Source: Elusimicrobiota bacterium (GTDB lineage Bacteria; Elusimicrobiota; Elusimicrobia; UBA1565). From it: a stretch of DNA of 64,000 nucleotides. Positions 1-8,518 of this stretch are shown one piece after another. Location of the stretch: positions 186,001-250,000 of the forward strand of contig JBAZVI010000002.1 in the NCBI GenBank assembly GCA_041660925.1. Reading direction: 5' to 3'. The notes below the pieces were generated by a model that saw only the letters and a list, made by a program, of their open reading frames with translations, searched no databases and was not told the origin of the DNA. The position numbers were made by a program, and so were the translations under genes. Each line of letters starts with the position of its first letter. The stretch's first letter is position 1.

Positions 1-1047
1 TTCGGAGGAGACCATGGGCGCGCCGAGCGGGCTCTCCGGGGTGCAGCGCCCGGCGAAGGCGGGACACTCGCGCGGCTTCTTGAGGCCCTGAAGCACGAGC
101 CCGGCGATGCACTCCGCGGGCTCCTGCGCCTCTCGCTCGGCCACGCCGAAGCGGCGCTCGGCGTCGAGCTGCGCGTAGCGGGCGGTGAAGCGCAGTCCGC
201 TGGACTCGATGGGTCCGATCCCCCGCCACTTGCGGCGGCAGGGCTCGAAGACTTCGCGCAGGAGCTCGATGGCGGGGCGGTTGCCTCCGCGGCGCACGAC
301 GCGCGCGTACTGGTTGTCGACGCGGTGCTCCCCCCGCTCGAGCTGGCGCACGAGCAGGCAGAGCCCCTGGAGGATGTCCACCGGTTCGAAGCCGGTCACG
401 ACGATGGGGACGCGGCGCTTCTCGGCGATGGGCTCGTATTCCTCCGTGCCCATCACCGCGCAGACGTGGCCGGCGGCGAGGAAGCCCTGCACGCGGTTCT
501 TCCCGGAGGACATGAGGGCCTCGAGGGCCGGCGGGACGAGGACGTGGGAGACGAGCAGCGAGAAGTTCTTCACGCCGAGCCGGAGCGCCTGCTGCGCCGC
601 CATCGCGGTGGCCGGGGCCGTGGTCTCGAAGCCGACGGCGAAGAAGACGACCTCGACGGAGGGGTCCTTCCTCGCGAGATCGAGCGCGTCGAGCGGAGAG
701 TAGACGATGCGGACCTGCGCCCCTTCGCCCTTGGCCTGGAGGAGGCTCTTCGTCGAGCCGGGCACGCGGAGCATGTCGCCGAAGGAACAGAGGACGACGC
801 CGGGCTTCAAGGCGATCTCGACGGCCTTGTCGATGAGCTCGAGCGGGGTGACGCAGACGGGGCAGCCGGGGCCGTGGACGAGCTCGAGCCCCTCGGGCAG
901 GAGGCGGTCGATGCCGAAGCGGACGATGGAGTGCGTCTGGCCGCCGCAGACCTCCATGACGGTCCAGGGCTTCGTCGTCAGGCGGGCGAGCAGCGCGGCG
1001 TAGCGCTCGGCGGCCCTCCGGTCGCGGTACTCGTCGAGATGCTTCAA
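1..1047 (-). CDS. hypD: Hydrogenase maturation protein HypD, 3' end outside window
   Basis: HypD is the Fe-S scaffold protein that, with HypC, carries the Fe(CN)2CO group during [NiFe]-hydrogenase cofactor assembly in the cytoplasm. The reading frame gives the family signatures CGGQTH (about residue 34), GPGCPVC (about 65) and a C-terminal CxAF...GRC segment, and it is open at the window edge in the middle of the final MVSSE motif, so about 10-20 residues are missing. The start is a TTG that overlaps the hypC stop (TTGA), giving the family-typical beginning MKHLDEYRD; no ATG is available nearby. It is the last visible gene of the CRP-hypF-hypC-hypD run, so hydrogenase structural or hypE genes may lie to the left. 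Identity is secure from motifs; only the exact end is unseen. Confidence 0.95.
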   Translation of the reverse strand, partial: MKHLDEYRDRRAAERYAALLARLTTKPWTVMEVCGGQTHSIVRFGIDRLLPEGLELVHGPGCPVCVTPLELIDKAVEIALKPGVVLCSFGDMLRVPGSTKSLLQAKGEGAQVRIVYSPLDALDLARKDPSVEVVFFAVGFETTAPATAMAAQQALRLGVKNFSLLVSHVLVPPALEALMSSGKNRVQGFLAAGHVCAVMGTEEYEPIAEKRRVPIVVTGFEPVDILQGLCLLVRQLERGEHRVDNQYARVVRRGGNRPAIELLREVFEPCRRKWRGIGPIESSGLRFTARYAQLDAERRFGVAEREAQEPAECIAGLVLQGLKKPRECPAFAGRCTPESPLGAPMVSSE

Positions 1048-1301
1048 GCGGGGCGCTCCTCGGCCGCGACCATGGCGTCCATCTCGGAGAGCAGGGAGAG
1101 CGTCTTGAGCGCCTCGTCCTCGTCGATGACGTTGAGCGCGAAACCGACGTGGACGATGACGTAGTCGCCGACCTTCGCCTCGGGCGTGTAGGCGAGGCAG
1201 ACGTCCTTGACGGTGCCGCCGAAGTCCACGCGGCCGCGGGTCAGGCCGCCGCCGTCGGGGACGCCGATGCTGAGGACCTTACCGGGGACCGCGAGACACA
1301 T
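1044..1301 (-). CDS. hypC: Hydrogenase maturation chaperone HypC/HybG
   Basis: This 85-residue protein begins MCLAVPGKV, where the Cys after the initiator Met is the family's essential metal ligand. HypC shuttles the iron-cyano-carbonyl unit between HypD and the hydrogenase large-subunit precursor. The middle strand VGDYVIVHVGFALNVIDE is typical of the HypC/HupF beta-barrel fold. The gene overlaps the end of hypF by 23 nt and its stop overlaps the hypD start, so the three are translationally coupled. Length and motifs are normal for the family. Confidence 0.96.
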   Translation of the reverse strand: MCLAVPGKVLSIGVPDGGGLTRGRVDFGGTVKDVCLAYTPEAKVGDYVIVHVGFALNVIDEDEALKTLSLLSEMDAMVAAEERPA

Positions 1302-3564
1302 GGGACTCCCTCCGTTGGGGACGGCCGGCCGACGAGAGCAGGCACGCGGCGTAGGCCTGGCCCGCCGAGACTCCCCCGTCGTTGCAGGGCAGGCGGCGGT
1401 GCGTGAAGACCTGGAAGCCGGCGCGCTCGAGCAGCGTCCGGGCGCGCTCGAGGAGATAGGCGTTCTGGAAGACTCCGCCCGTGAGGCCTACGCGCTCGAG
1501 TCCGCAGCGGCGCACGACGTCGACGATGAGGTCCGCGAGGCCGTTGTGGAAGCGCGCGGAGACCATGGCGGCGCCGCGACCGCGGTCGGCGTCCTCGAGC
1601 AGGGCGGCGAGCATGGGCGCCCAGTCCGCGACCAGGGGCTTCCCGGGGAGGAGCGCCCAGGGATAGGCGCCGTGCGCGGGACGGGCGCCGAGCGCGGCCT
1701 CGAAGGCCATCGCGGCCTGCCCTTCGAAGGCGTTGACGGGGCGCAGGCCGGCCAGGGCCGCGGCGGCGTCGAAGAGCCGGCCGACGCTCGAGCTGCGCGG
1801 GGAGAAGGCCGGGGAGGCGGGCAGGCGGCGCAGCGCCTCCCACCCCTCGGGGAAGAGCGGGTGAAGGCGCTCGAGCGGGAGCCCCGCCTCGTGGAGCAGG
1901 CCGAGCGCGGCACGGCGGCCCTCGCGGACCGCGCGCTCGCCGCCGGGCAGCGGGAAGGGGCGGATGTGCGCGAGCCGCGCATAGCCGGCGGCGTCCACGC
2001 GGAGGAACTCCCCTCCCCAGAGGGTCCCGTCCGGGCCGAGCCCGAGCCCGTCGAAGGCGACCCCCAGCACGGGGCCGCGCAGGCCGTGCTCGGCCATGAG
2101 CGCGGCGACATGGGCGTGATGGTGCTGGACGCGGACGAGCGGCAGGCCGAGGCGTTCGGCGTAGCGGCTCGAGAGGTAGTCGGGGTGGAGGTCGCAGGCG
2201 GCGGCCTCCGGCTCGAAGCGGTAGAGCGCCTTCAGGTCGTCGACGGCGCGGCGGAAGGCGTCGTAGGCCGGGCCCGCCTCGAGGTCGCCGATGTGCTGGC
2301 TCGGCACGATGAGGTCGTCGAAGGAGACGGCGACGGTGCTCTTGAGGTGGGCCCCGAGCGCGAGGACCTTCCGCTGGGCGCCGGGGACCCGCAGGGGCGC
2401 GGGAGCGTAGCCGCGCGCGCGGCGCAGCAGGGTCAGCTCGCGGCCGGCGAGACGGACGACGGAGTCGTCGGCGTGGCGGGCGATGGGACGGTCGTGCATG
2501 AGGAAGAGGTCGGCGACGCCCGCGAGCCGCGCGCGGGCCTCCTCCTCCGTCGTCGCCATGGGCTCCTCGGCGAGGTTCCCGCTCGTGGCGACGACGGGGA
2601 AGCCCAGCCGGGACATGAGCAGGTGGTGGAGCGGCGCGTAGGGGAGCATGACGCCCAGGCGCGCGTTCTCGGGTGCGACCTCGGGCGCCACGCCCATGTC
2701 TCCGCGCTTGAGCAGGAGGACGACGGGGGCGGCGCTCGAGCGCAGCGCGTCGGCCTCGAGCTTCCCGGTGCGGCAGACGCGGCGCAGAGCGGCGAGGTCG
2801 GGGAAGAGGACGGCGAAGGGCTTCTCCTGGCGGCGCTTGCGCGCGCGCAGGCGGCGCACGGCCTCGGGGGAGCGCGCGTCGCAGAGGAGGAGGTAGCCGC
2901 CGACGCCCTTCATCGCGACGATGCGGCCCTCTTCGATCGCGCGGGCCGCACCCTCGAGCGCGGCCTCCTTCTCCGCGGTACGGCGTCCCCCCTCCTCGAG
3001 CCAGAGGGCGGGGCCGCAGGCGGGGCAGGCGACGGGCTGGGCGTGGAAGCGGCGGTCGGCGGGGTCGCCGTACTCGCGCGCGCAGTCCGCGCAGAGCGGG
3101 AAGCCCTTCATCGTCGTGTTCGGCCGGTCGTAGGGGAGGCTCGTGACGAGGGTGAAGCGCGGCCCGCAGCGCGTGCAGTTCGTGAACGGGTAGCCCCGGC
3201 GGCGCTCCCCCGGCGCACGGATCTCCTTGAGGCAGTCCGGACAGGTCGCGAGGTCGGGGAGGACCTCGACGCTGGGGGCCTCGTCGGAGGAGCTCGCGCG
3301 GATGGCGAAGCCGCGGGCGGCGCCGGCGCGGGCCCAGCGGGCCGCGACGGCGGCGATGCGGGCCGGAGGAGGGCATTCGGAGCGCAGGCGGGCGAGGAAC
3401 TCGCGCAGGACCTTCTCGTCTCCGTCGACGGAGACCCGGACGCCCTTCGGGCCGTTGAGCACCCAGCCGTCGAGGGAGAGGGACCGCGCGAGGCGGTAGA
3501 CGAAGGGGCGGAAGCCGACCCCCTGGACCGCGCCGGTGAGCGTCACTCGCAGCTGTCGTCGCAT
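1279..3564 (-). CDS. hypF: Carbamoyltransferase HypF
   Basis: HypF turns carbamoyl phosphate into the thiocarbamate on HypE that becomes the cyanide ligands of the [NiFe] centre. The 761 residues show all parts in order: an N-terminal acylphosphatase domain (GAVQGVGFRPFVYRLA near residue 10), two zinc-finger pairs (CPDC/CTRC and CADC/CPAC, about 110-185), a YrdC-like domain (KRRQEKPFAVL; ATSGN), and a Kae1-like domain with HHHAHVAA, GGVFQN and NDGGVSAGQA. The ATG at 3564 places the acylphosphatase domain at the N terminus; an upstream extension in this frame lies under the neighbouring gene and is non-homologous. It sits 14 nt after the CRP-like gene and overlaps hypC. The protein looks intact. 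Confidence 0.96.
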   Translation of the reverse strand: MRRQLRVTLTGAVQGVGFRPFVYRLARSLSLDGWVLNGPKGVRVSVDGDEKVLREFLARLRSECPPPARIAAVAARWARAGAARGFAIRASSSDEAPSVEVLPDLATCPDCLKEIRAPGERRRGYPFTNCTRCGPRFTLVTSLPYDRPNTTMKGFPLCADCAREYGDPADRRFHAQPVACPACGPALWLEEGGRRTAEKEAALEGAARAIEEGRIVAMKGVGGYLLLCDARSPEAVRRLRARKRRQEKPFAVLFPDLAALRRVCRTGKLEADALRSSAAPVVLLLKRGDMGVAPEVAPENARLGVMLPYAPLHHLLMSRLGFPVVATSGNLAEEPMATTEEEARARLAGVADLFLMHDRPIARHADDSVVRLAGRELTLLRRARGYAPAPLRVPGAQRKVLALGAHLKSTVAVSFDDLIVPSQHIGDLEAGPAYDAFRRAVDDLKALYRFEPEAAACDLHPDYLSSRYAERLGLPLVRVQHHHAHVAALMAEHGLRGPVLGVAFDGLGLGPDGTLWGGEFLRVDAAGYARLAHIRPFPLPGGERAVREGRRAALGLLHEAGLPLERLHPLFPEGWEALRRLPASPAFSPRSSSVGRLFDAAAALAGLRPVNAFEGQAAMAFEAALGARPAHGAYPWALLPGKPLVADWAPMLAALLEDADRGRGAAMVSARFHNGLADLIVDVVRRCGLERVGLTGGVFQNAYLLERARTLLERAGFQVFTHRRLPCNDGGVSAGQAYAACLLSSAGRPQRRESHVSRGPR

Positions 3565-3578
3565 GAGGGCGGCGCGGG

Positions 3579-4049
3579 TCAGTACCCGCGCTCCAGGCGG
3601 ATGTGGTAGTCCACGAGCTGCGTGCGGGCGGCCTCGAGGCGGGCGGAGAGCGCGAGCGAGAAGCGCTGGAGGACGCGGTAGCCGAGCTCGAAGTCCTGCT
3701 CGCAGCGCTTGCGCAGGGTCGTCGCGTCGAAGACGATGACGTGCGCGGCCTCGACGACGCGCGCGTCGAAGGTCGACTGGTAGGGCGGGATGATCCACGA
3801 CCAGCCGAGGACCTCCCCCGGCCCGAGGGTCTGGATGGGGATGTGGCCGTTCTCGGGGGTGAGGAGCTCGAGGCGGACCTCGCCCTTGCGGAGGATGAAG
3901 AAGCGCTCGGCGCCTTGCCCCTGGCGGAGCAGGAACTGGTCGCGGCTGTAGCGGGCGTCGGCGGCGCAGTCCTGGAAGATCTTCAGGTGCTGCGGCTTGA
4001 AGTCCTTGAAGAACTCGTGGCGGGCGACCGTGTACTCCAGCGGTTCCAT
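3579..4049 (-). CDS. Cyclic nucleotide-binding (CRP-like) domain protein without DNA-binding domain
   Basis: A 156-residue protein made almost entirely of one cNMP-binding beta-roll: FFKDF near residue 13, LLRQGQGAERFFILRKGEV, and a P-rich cassette region (LGPGEVLGWSWIIPP). A C-terminal helical tail follows, but no helix-turn-helix is visible, so it is probably not a transcription factor by itself. The start at 4049 is chosen because AAGGAG lies about 9 nt upstream; an ATG 12 codons earlier lacks a ribosome site. Being first in front of hypF-hypC-hypD, it may tune hydrogenase activity or maturation to a small ligand or redox cue, but that role is inference. Proteins of this type are often annotated only as cyclic nucleotide-binding domain protein. 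Confidence 0.85.
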   Translation of the reverse strand: MEPLEYTVARHEFFKDFKPQHLKIFQDCAADARYSRDQFLLRQGQGAERFFILRKGEVRLELLTPENGHIPIQTLGPGEVLGWSWIIPPYQSTFDARVVEAAHVIVFDATTLRKRCEQDFELGYRVLQRFSLALSARLEAARTQLVDYHIRLERGY

Positions 4050-4075
4050 CGGCGTTTCTCCTTCCCTTCCGGAAC

Positions 4076-4084
4076 ATTTTAGCA
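4076..4084 (-). promoter_or_regulatory. Extended -10 promoter of the CRP-hypFCD operon
   Basis: Reading the minus strand, TGCTAAAAT combines an extended -10 (TGn) with TAAAAT, about 27 nt before the CRP-like start. The predicted transcript would carry the AAGGAG ribosome site. No good -35 is visible, as is usual for extended -10 promoters. Confidence 0.5.
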
Positions 4085-4136
4085 TTTCCGGCCCCTCCTC
4101 CCCGACGGGAGCGCAAGCGTGTTACAAAATTGGGTC

Positions 4137-4165
4137 TTGACGCTCGGGAGTCCTCCTGTTATACC
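4137..4165 (+). promoter_or_regulatory. Sigma70-type promoter upstream of the secreted protein at 4201
   Basis: TTGACG at 4137-4142 and TATACC at 4160-4165 are separated by 17 nt, the optimal spacing. The predicted leader of about 30 nt carries a GAGGGGA ribosome site just before the ATG at 4201. Confidence 0.6.
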
Positions 4166-4200
4166 TCCCGCGTCGGGCATTCCACTGCCGAGGGGAGTGC

Positions 4201-4593
4201 ATGAGACCATTGCTGCTCGTCGCCGTTGCCGTCGTCGCGATGGCGTATTCCGCACGGAACGCTTCCCCGCTCGAGGGCACGGCGTGGGAAGTGCAGGTGA
4301 AGTCCGACGCGCTGTTCTCCTGCCGCCGCAAAGACACCCTGATCTTCAAGGACGGACTGCTGACGGTCGCGAGCTGCGCGGCCGAAGGCGTCGCTCCGTC
4401 GTCGTACGGCTCCGAGCGCGAGGGAGCCGGCGGCGCCGCGTCCTGGCAGGCCGCCCTCCACCGCGAGGGACGGGGGACCTGGCAGTGGCAGGGCGTCATG
4501 AGGGGCGACGCCGTCGAGGGCAGCGTGCTGCGCACGCTCCCCGACGGGAAGGTCCGTCGCTACCGCTTCACCGGGACGCGGCGCGAGGATTGA
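4201..4593 (+). CDS. Small secreted protein of unknown function
   Basis: A 130-residue protein with a clear export signal (residues 1-18, MRPLLLVAVAVVAMAYS) followed by a compact domain with two Cys (about residues 41 and 60) and several predicted beta strands (WEVQVKSDALF, GTWQWQGVMRGD, RRYRFTGTR). The second half has the look of a lipocalin-like or META-like small beta domain in which a substance is compared with a modified version, but no diagnostic motif was seen. A consensus promoter and a ribosome site precede it, so it is a real gene. The next gene has its own promoter. Function is not assignable from the sequence. Confidence 0.75.
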   Translation: MRPLLLVAVAVVAMAYSARNASPLEGTAWEVQVKSDALFSCRRKDTLIFKDGLLTVASCAAEGVAPSSYGSEREGAGGAASWQAALHREGRGTWQWQGVMRGDAVEGSVLRTLPDGKVRRYRFTGTRRED

Positions 4594-4618
4594 CCCTCGC
4601 GCCGCGTCCTGCTATTCT
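4590..4618 (+). promoter_or_regulatory. Promoter with -10 abutting the start codon of the 4626 gene
   Basis: TTGACC at 4590-4595 (its TGA is also the stop codon of the previous gene) and TATTCT at 4613-4618 are exactly 17 nt apart. Only 7 nt separate the -10 from the ATG at 4626, so the transcript should begin at or within a base or two of the start codon. Confidence 0.65.
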
Positions 4619-4625
4619 GGGGGGC

Positions 4626-5117
4626 ATGAAGAGCCTCCTAGCGACGACTTCGCTGGTCCTGTTCGGGGTCGCCTGCGCCTGCGCGCTCGAGACTCCTGAG
4701 AGCATCCGGTCCGCCGGCACGAGCGGCTTCGCCGTCGCCGAGGTCTCCCCCCAGCCGGCCCTGAAGACTTCGAGGCACGTGCGCGTCAGCGGAACCCTGA
4801 GCCTCAACGGCTCCGGCTACGTCCCGCAGTCGAACTATGCGAACGTCAGCGTCTCCGGCTCGGTCGACGCCCGGGGAGAAGGCGGCTACGCGACCGGCTA
4901 CACGACGGTGACGCAGACGCTCTCGTTCTTCGTGAACGGGAACTTCGTGACCCAGTGGGTGAACGTCAACGCGTACGTGTCCGTCTACAAGGACGGCCGC
5001 TTCGTCGGCTCCACCTATCTCAACGGCTCCGTGCTGCTCACCGGCTGGAAGAACGGCGACTGGCTCCACCTCAACGGCAGCGGCGCCGTCGCCGGCGACC
5101 TCTTCGTCCAGGAATAG
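4626..5117 (+). CDS. Secreted Ser/Gly/Asn-rich beta protein, unknown
   Basis: A 163-residue protein with an N-terminal signal peptide (about residues 1-20, ending near ACALE). The mature part is composed of short alternating strands rich in Ser, Gly, Val and Asn (VRVSGTLSLNGSGYV; VSVSGSVDARG; YLNGSVLLTGWKNGD), which suggests a repetitive beta-sheet or small beta-solenoid exported across the inner membrane. No Cys occurs in the mature part and no family motif is recognised. The ATG start is supported by the promoter at 4590-4618, which leaves no room for a ribosome site. The cupin gene begins 4 nt after the stop, so the two may be co-transcribed. Confidence 0.75.
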   Translation: MKSLLATTSLVLFGVACACALETPESIRSAGTSGFAVAEVSPQPALKTSRHVRVSGTLSLNGSGYVPQSNYANVSVSGSVDARGEGGYATGYTTVTQTLSFFVNGNFVTQWVNVNAYVSVYKDGRFVGSTYLNGSVLLTGWKNGDWLHLNGSGAVAGDLFVQE

Positions 5118-5121
5118 CCCG

Positions 5122-5391
5122 ATGGCGAGCATCAGCGTGAAGAAGGCGACGGAACCGGAGGTCCGGGCGCTCGGCGCGAAGTCCTGGCCGATCTGGACCT
5201 GCGAGGCCTCGACCTTCGACTGGCATTACGACCAGAAGGAGACCTGCCTCATCCTCGAGGGCGAGGTCGTCGTGAAGGCGGGGTCCGAGACGGCCTCCTT
5301 CGGCCCCGGAGACCTCGTGGTCTTCCCCGAGGGCCTCGACTGCGTCTGGCAGGTCGTGAAGCCGGTTCGAAAGCACTACAAGTTCGGTTGA
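5122..5391 (+). CDS. Small cupin-fold protein (DUF861/cupin_3 type)
   Basis: This 89-residue protein is a single small cupin barrel: FDWHYDQKETCLILEGEVVVK, then FGPGDLVVFPEGLDCVW. The first cupin motif carries the His and Glu ligand positions; the second has the PGD turn. The family includes ureidoglycine aminohydrolase-like and auxin-binding-like small cupins, many with unknown substrates, so no reaction is claimed. No signal peptide is present, in contrast to its neighbours. It lies 4 nt after a secreted protein and 10 nt before the next gene, implying an operon. Confidence 0.85.
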   Translation: MASISVKKATEPEVRALGAKSWPIWTCEASTFDWHYDQKETCLILEGEVVVKAGSETASFGPGDLVVFPEGLDCVWQVVKPVRKHYKFG

Positions 5392-5401
5392 GGGAACGGC
5401 T

Positions 5402-6814
5402 CTGAGAACCTTCCTCGTCCTTCTTCTCGGCGCGGCGCTCGGCGGCGCCGCCTTCTACTGGTACGGGAGCCGCTTCTCCCCCTCCCGCGCCGAAGCGGCC
5501 CGCGCCCTCGAGACGCTGGTCTCCCGCTGGGAGCGCGAGCAGATCGCGGCCGACGCGCGGACCCTCACGCTGGTCGTCGACGACGCCGCCGTGCCCGATC
5601 CCTTGAGCGCGCCGCTGGAGCCCTCCGTCTTCGAGCAGATGGGCCTCGGGACCCGCGGCCCCGGCCCCTTCGCGAAGGCGCTGGCCGGGACCCCGGGCGT
5701 CGTCGTCCTCCCCTACGACTCCGAGGCCGCGCGCGACGAGGCGGGCTTCGAACACTCCCTCGCCGCCCTCGTCGCCCGGGCCAACGAGGTCGGCGCGAAG
5801 GTGGACGTGCTCTCCTCGGGCCGCGGCGCGCGCTCAGCGCTGAAGGCGGCCGCGGAGCTCGAGACGACTGGAGCGGGCAAGGCGCGCATCCGCCGCCTCG
5901 TGACCGCCGGCTACGACGAGCGCCGGCTCAAGAAGAGCGACCCCGGCTTCTTCGCCGAGTTCCAACCCTCCGCCGTCGTCGACGAGTGGGCCAACGTCTG
6001 GGCCGAGCGCCGCGACGAGCCGCGCGGCATCGGCATGAGCTATTACGGCGAGGGCCTTTCGAGCGTGGGCTTCGTAGACGCGGGCCGGCTCAGCGCCGGC
6101 ACCTACGCCGCGCTGATGCGCGGCGCGCGCGAGGAGGGCTACGACGCGGCCGTGCGCGAGCTCGCCGGTCTCCTCGCCTCGCTCGGCGCCGGGGCCGCCT
6201 CCCTGCGGGAGTCCTTGACGCCTTCGGGGAAGGTCCCGGCCTTCGCGCATCCCCCGGCGACCGCGCTGGCGCCGCCGGAGCGGGTCTTCCGCTCCGTCGC
6301 GGGCGCGGCCTCCCGCGGCAGCGGGGTCTCCCCCCAGGCGGGGAGCGCGGCTCCCGTCGTCGAGCAGCGCACCGGCTACAAGGCCGAGGAGGCCTCCGCT
6401 CCCGACGTGGAGTCCCTGCGCCGGGACCGGTCGGGAAAGGCCGCCCCGGAGTCCGCGGCGGCGTCCGCGCGGAGCGTCCTCCCCACGGACGACCCGAAGG
6501 GCGGCGAGGAGGCGGTGCCGGATTTCTCGGTCCCGCAGATCGTCGCCTGCGCCGAGGACGATGCCTGCCGGACGTCGCTCCCCAAACGGGCCGGCATCCT
6601 CGGCTATCTGCGCAAGCACGAGACGATGGGCAGCACCTGGATGTATCTCCTTTGCGAAGGGAACATGGGCATCCGCTCTCAATGCGTCACCGTGGCCTCG
6701 CTCTGCCAGGTCCGCGACGGGCACTACCGCATGGTCGGTGACGTCGGCCGTTATCGGCCCCGCGCCGTCCTCGAGGGGACGAGGGACTGTTCGAGCTTCA
6801 AACGCTTCGACTGA
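5402..6814 (+). CDS. Membrane-anchored protein of unknown function with probable CTG start
   Basis: The frame encodes 470 residues if translation begins at the CTG at 5402. This start lies 8 nt after a GAGG ribosome site and produces an N-terminal membrane anchor or signal (RTFLVLLLGAALGGAAFYWY); the next possible start, GTG at 5591, would remove the anchor. Residues about 60-220 have alternating hydrophobic strands and helices (GVVVLPYD, KVDVLSSGRGARSALKAA), reminiscent of a lipase-like alpha/beta fold whose nucleophile-elbow region reads SSGRG rather than GHSxG, so catalysis is uncertain. A Pro/Ser-rich linker leads to a C-terminal region with six Cys between about residues 380 and 466. It is probably periplasmic. 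It follows the cupin gene by 10 nt. Confidence 0.7.
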   Translation: MRTFLVLLLGAALGGAAFYWYGSRFSPSRAEAARALETLVSRWEREQIAADARTLTLVVDDAAVPDPLSAPLEPSVFEQMGLGTRGPGPFAKALAGTPGVVVLPYDSEAARDEAGFEHSLAALVARANEVGAKVDVLSSGRGARSALKAAAELETTGAGKARIRRLVTAGYDERRLKKSDPGFFAEFQPSAVVDEWANVWAERRDEPRGIGMSYYGEGLSSVGFVDAGRLSAGTYAALMRGAREEGYDAAVRELAGLLASLGAGAASLRESLTPSGKVPAFAHPPATALAPPERVFRSVAGAASRGSGVSPQAGSAAPVVEQRTGYKAEEASAPDVESLRRDRSGKAAPESAAASARSVLPTDDPKGGEEAVPDFSVPQIVACAEDDACRTSLPKRAGILGYLRKHETMGSTWMYLLCEGNMGIRSQCVTVASLCQVRDGHYRMVGDVGRYRPRAVLEGTRDCSSFKRFD

Positions 6815-6903
6815 CGCGGCGTACCCGGTACCCCCGCCGGGAGTAGGCCCTCCGTCCTCGACAATCTGCCCCTTCGTCCCATGCGCCGCGCGTCTCTGAG
6901 CGC

Positions 6904-6909
6904 TACCCT
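6904..6909 (+). promoter_or_regulatory. -10 element (TACCCT) close to start codon
   Basis: TACCCT ends 9 nt before the ATG at 6919 and touches an in-frame ATG at 6910. A start site 6-8 nt downstream of the -10 would exclude the 6910 codon and makes 6919 the likely leaderless start. No Shine-Dalgarno sequence is seen. Confidence 0.45.
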
Positions 6910-6918
6910 ATGGACAGC

Positions 6919-8493
6919 ATGAGGCCGACCTCCCTCCTTCGGACCGCAGCCGCTGCGCTCGTTCTCGCCTTCTCCTCCGCTTTTCCCCTTCGGGCGCAGA
7001 CCGTCCGGACGGCCGTTGCGACGGTCGCCGGCGCCGTCTCCGTCGTCCCCGTCGTCCCGACGCTGAACGCGGCCTCCAGCGCGAAGGGAAGCCTTGCGAC
7101 GCTCACGCTCCAGACGGCGCCGCTCCCGAGCATCCTCCCTTCCGTCGGCGCGGCGCCGACCCTCGCTCTTCCCCTTCCGTCGGCGAAGATCGCGACGGCG
7201 CAGACCGGCGTCGTTGCGGCGGCCGCAGAGGTCCCCTCGAAGGCTGCTCCCGCGCAAGCCGTCCGCGCGAAGGGGACCTTGGAAACGGGAGCTCAGGAGA
7301 TCTCCGCCTCCCGTGAGCGCGGCGGCGAAGGGGCGGTCCTCGAGAAGCTCTTCTCCGCCTCCTCCATGCGCGCCGGCGTCGTCGATGCCGGAGCGTCGGC
7401 CTCTCTGCGCGAGCTCGAGGCGTCCGCCGTCGACTCCTCGCTCCCCCTCCCGCGCCGACTCGCGGCGGTCGCGGCGGCGGCGAAGGTCCCCGGCGGCGAA
7501 GCGAAAGCGGCCCTGCGCCGCATCGCCGAGGCGAACCCGCAGGGCGGCGCCGCCGATTACGAGGTGCACCGCGCCGCGCTCGCGGAGCTTGCGGGCATGG
7601 GGCTCGTCATGAGCCTGCGTCCCGTCTCCGCCGCGCATGCAAAGGAGATCCTCGCCGGGCTCTCCGCGCGCAAGCCGAAGCTCGCCGTCTTCGATTACGA
7701 CGACACCCTCGCGCCCTGGCTCCAACCGATCTCGCGCGCCCAGGCCGCCGCCCTCCAGGCCGCCGGGGAAGCCGGCACGGCCGTCGCCATCCTCACCGAC
7801 CGGCCGGAGCGTCCCGAGGGCCACATCCAGGTCGGCATCCTCGATTCCATCGAAGGGATGACGCCGCAGCAGAAGGCGCGGCTCGTCGTCATGGCCCGTC
7901 GGGGACTGCGCGGACTGCGCTTCGACGCGAAGGGGGAGCCGGTCCTCGTGCACGAGGAGAAGGTCTCCTGGACCGGCGCGGAGAAGGACGCTCTGCGCTC
8001 CGCCGGCAAGGCCGTGGCCGCCCGCTACGGTTCCGGAAAGGAGGACCTCGAGGAGAGCGGCTATCAGCGCTACCTGCGGCCGGGGACCTCCAAGGCCGAC
8101 CTCGAGGCGGCCGCACGCCTCCTGCAGGACGAGCTCGCGCGGCGCGCTATGGACTACGAGGTCGTCGGCCGGATGCCGAAGAACCCGCGCAACCCCCCCT
8201 TCCTGACCCTCACGAAGGCCGATAAGAGCATGGGCATCCGCCTGCTGCGCACGCGCGCGGACCTGCGCGGGGCGCCCGCCGGCGAGGACGAGGTCCCCGC
8301 CGAGAGCATGGTGGTGGTGGGCGATCAGTTCTTCGACGACCGGGTCACCGACCGGAACATGAGCAAGGGCGCCCCCGGGGTGCTCGCCCTCGCCGTCGGC
8401 GGCACCGCCGACCCGCGGGTCCCGAACGTCTTCGTCTGGTCGCGCAAGGGCGAAGCCGCCTCGCGGGAGATCCTCTCCGCCATAGCGCGATAG
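6919..8493 (+). CDS. Secreted HAD-superfamily phosphatase with Ala/Val/Pro-rich N-terminal leader
   Basis: The 524-residue protein starts with a signal peptide (about residues 1-27, cleavage after LRAQ), then roughly 200 residues of low-complexity Ala/Val/Pro/Ser leader and helical linker. The C-terminal half is a HAD hydrolase: motif I DYDDTL (about 258-263), motif II ILTD (about 290), a motif III Lys in LTKADKS (about 435) and motif IV VGDQFFDDR (about 467). Both motif I aspartates are present, so it is probably an active Mg-dependent phosphatase acting in the periplasm or outside. The leader resembles those of the genes at 9629, 39983, 40136 and 42212. It is convergent with the secreted HD protein, sharing a terminator. 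Confidence 0.85.
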   Translation: MRPTSLLRTAAAALVLAFSSAFPLRAQTVRTAVATVAGAVSVVPVVPTLNAASSAKGSLATLTLQTAPLPSILPSVGAAPTLALPLPSAKIATAQTGVVAAAAEVPSKAAPAQAVRAKGTLETGAQEISASRERGGEGAVLEKLFSASSMRAGVVDAGASASLRELEASAVDSSLPLPRRLAAVAAAAKVPGGEAKAALRRIAEANPQGGAADYEVHRAALAELAGMGLVMSLRPVSAAHAKEILAGLSARKPKLAVFDYDDTLAPWLQPISRAQAAALQAAGEAGTAVAILTDRPERPEGHIQVGILDSIEGMTPQQKARLVVMARRGLRGLRFDAKGEPVLVHEEKVSWTGAEKDALRSAGKAVAARYGSGKEDLEESGYQRYLRPGTSKADLEAAARLLQDELARRAMDYEVVGRMPKNPRNPPFLTLTKADKSMGIRLLRTRADLRGAPAGEDEVPAESMVVVGDQFFDDRVTDRNMSKGAPGVLALAVGGTADPRVPNVFVWSRKGEAASREILSAIAR

Positions 8494-8518
8494 CCGGCGA
8501 TCCCCCCGCGGGAGCAGG

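Noticed and set aside
1207..3609. Plus-strand 800-codon frame opposite hypF
   Set aside because: Shadow of hypF, which shows all its domains on the minus strand.
5591..6814. GTG at 5591 as start of the unknown membrane-anchored protein
   Set aside because: It would cut off an in-frame hydrophobic anchor and has no ribosome site; the CTG at 5402 is better placed.
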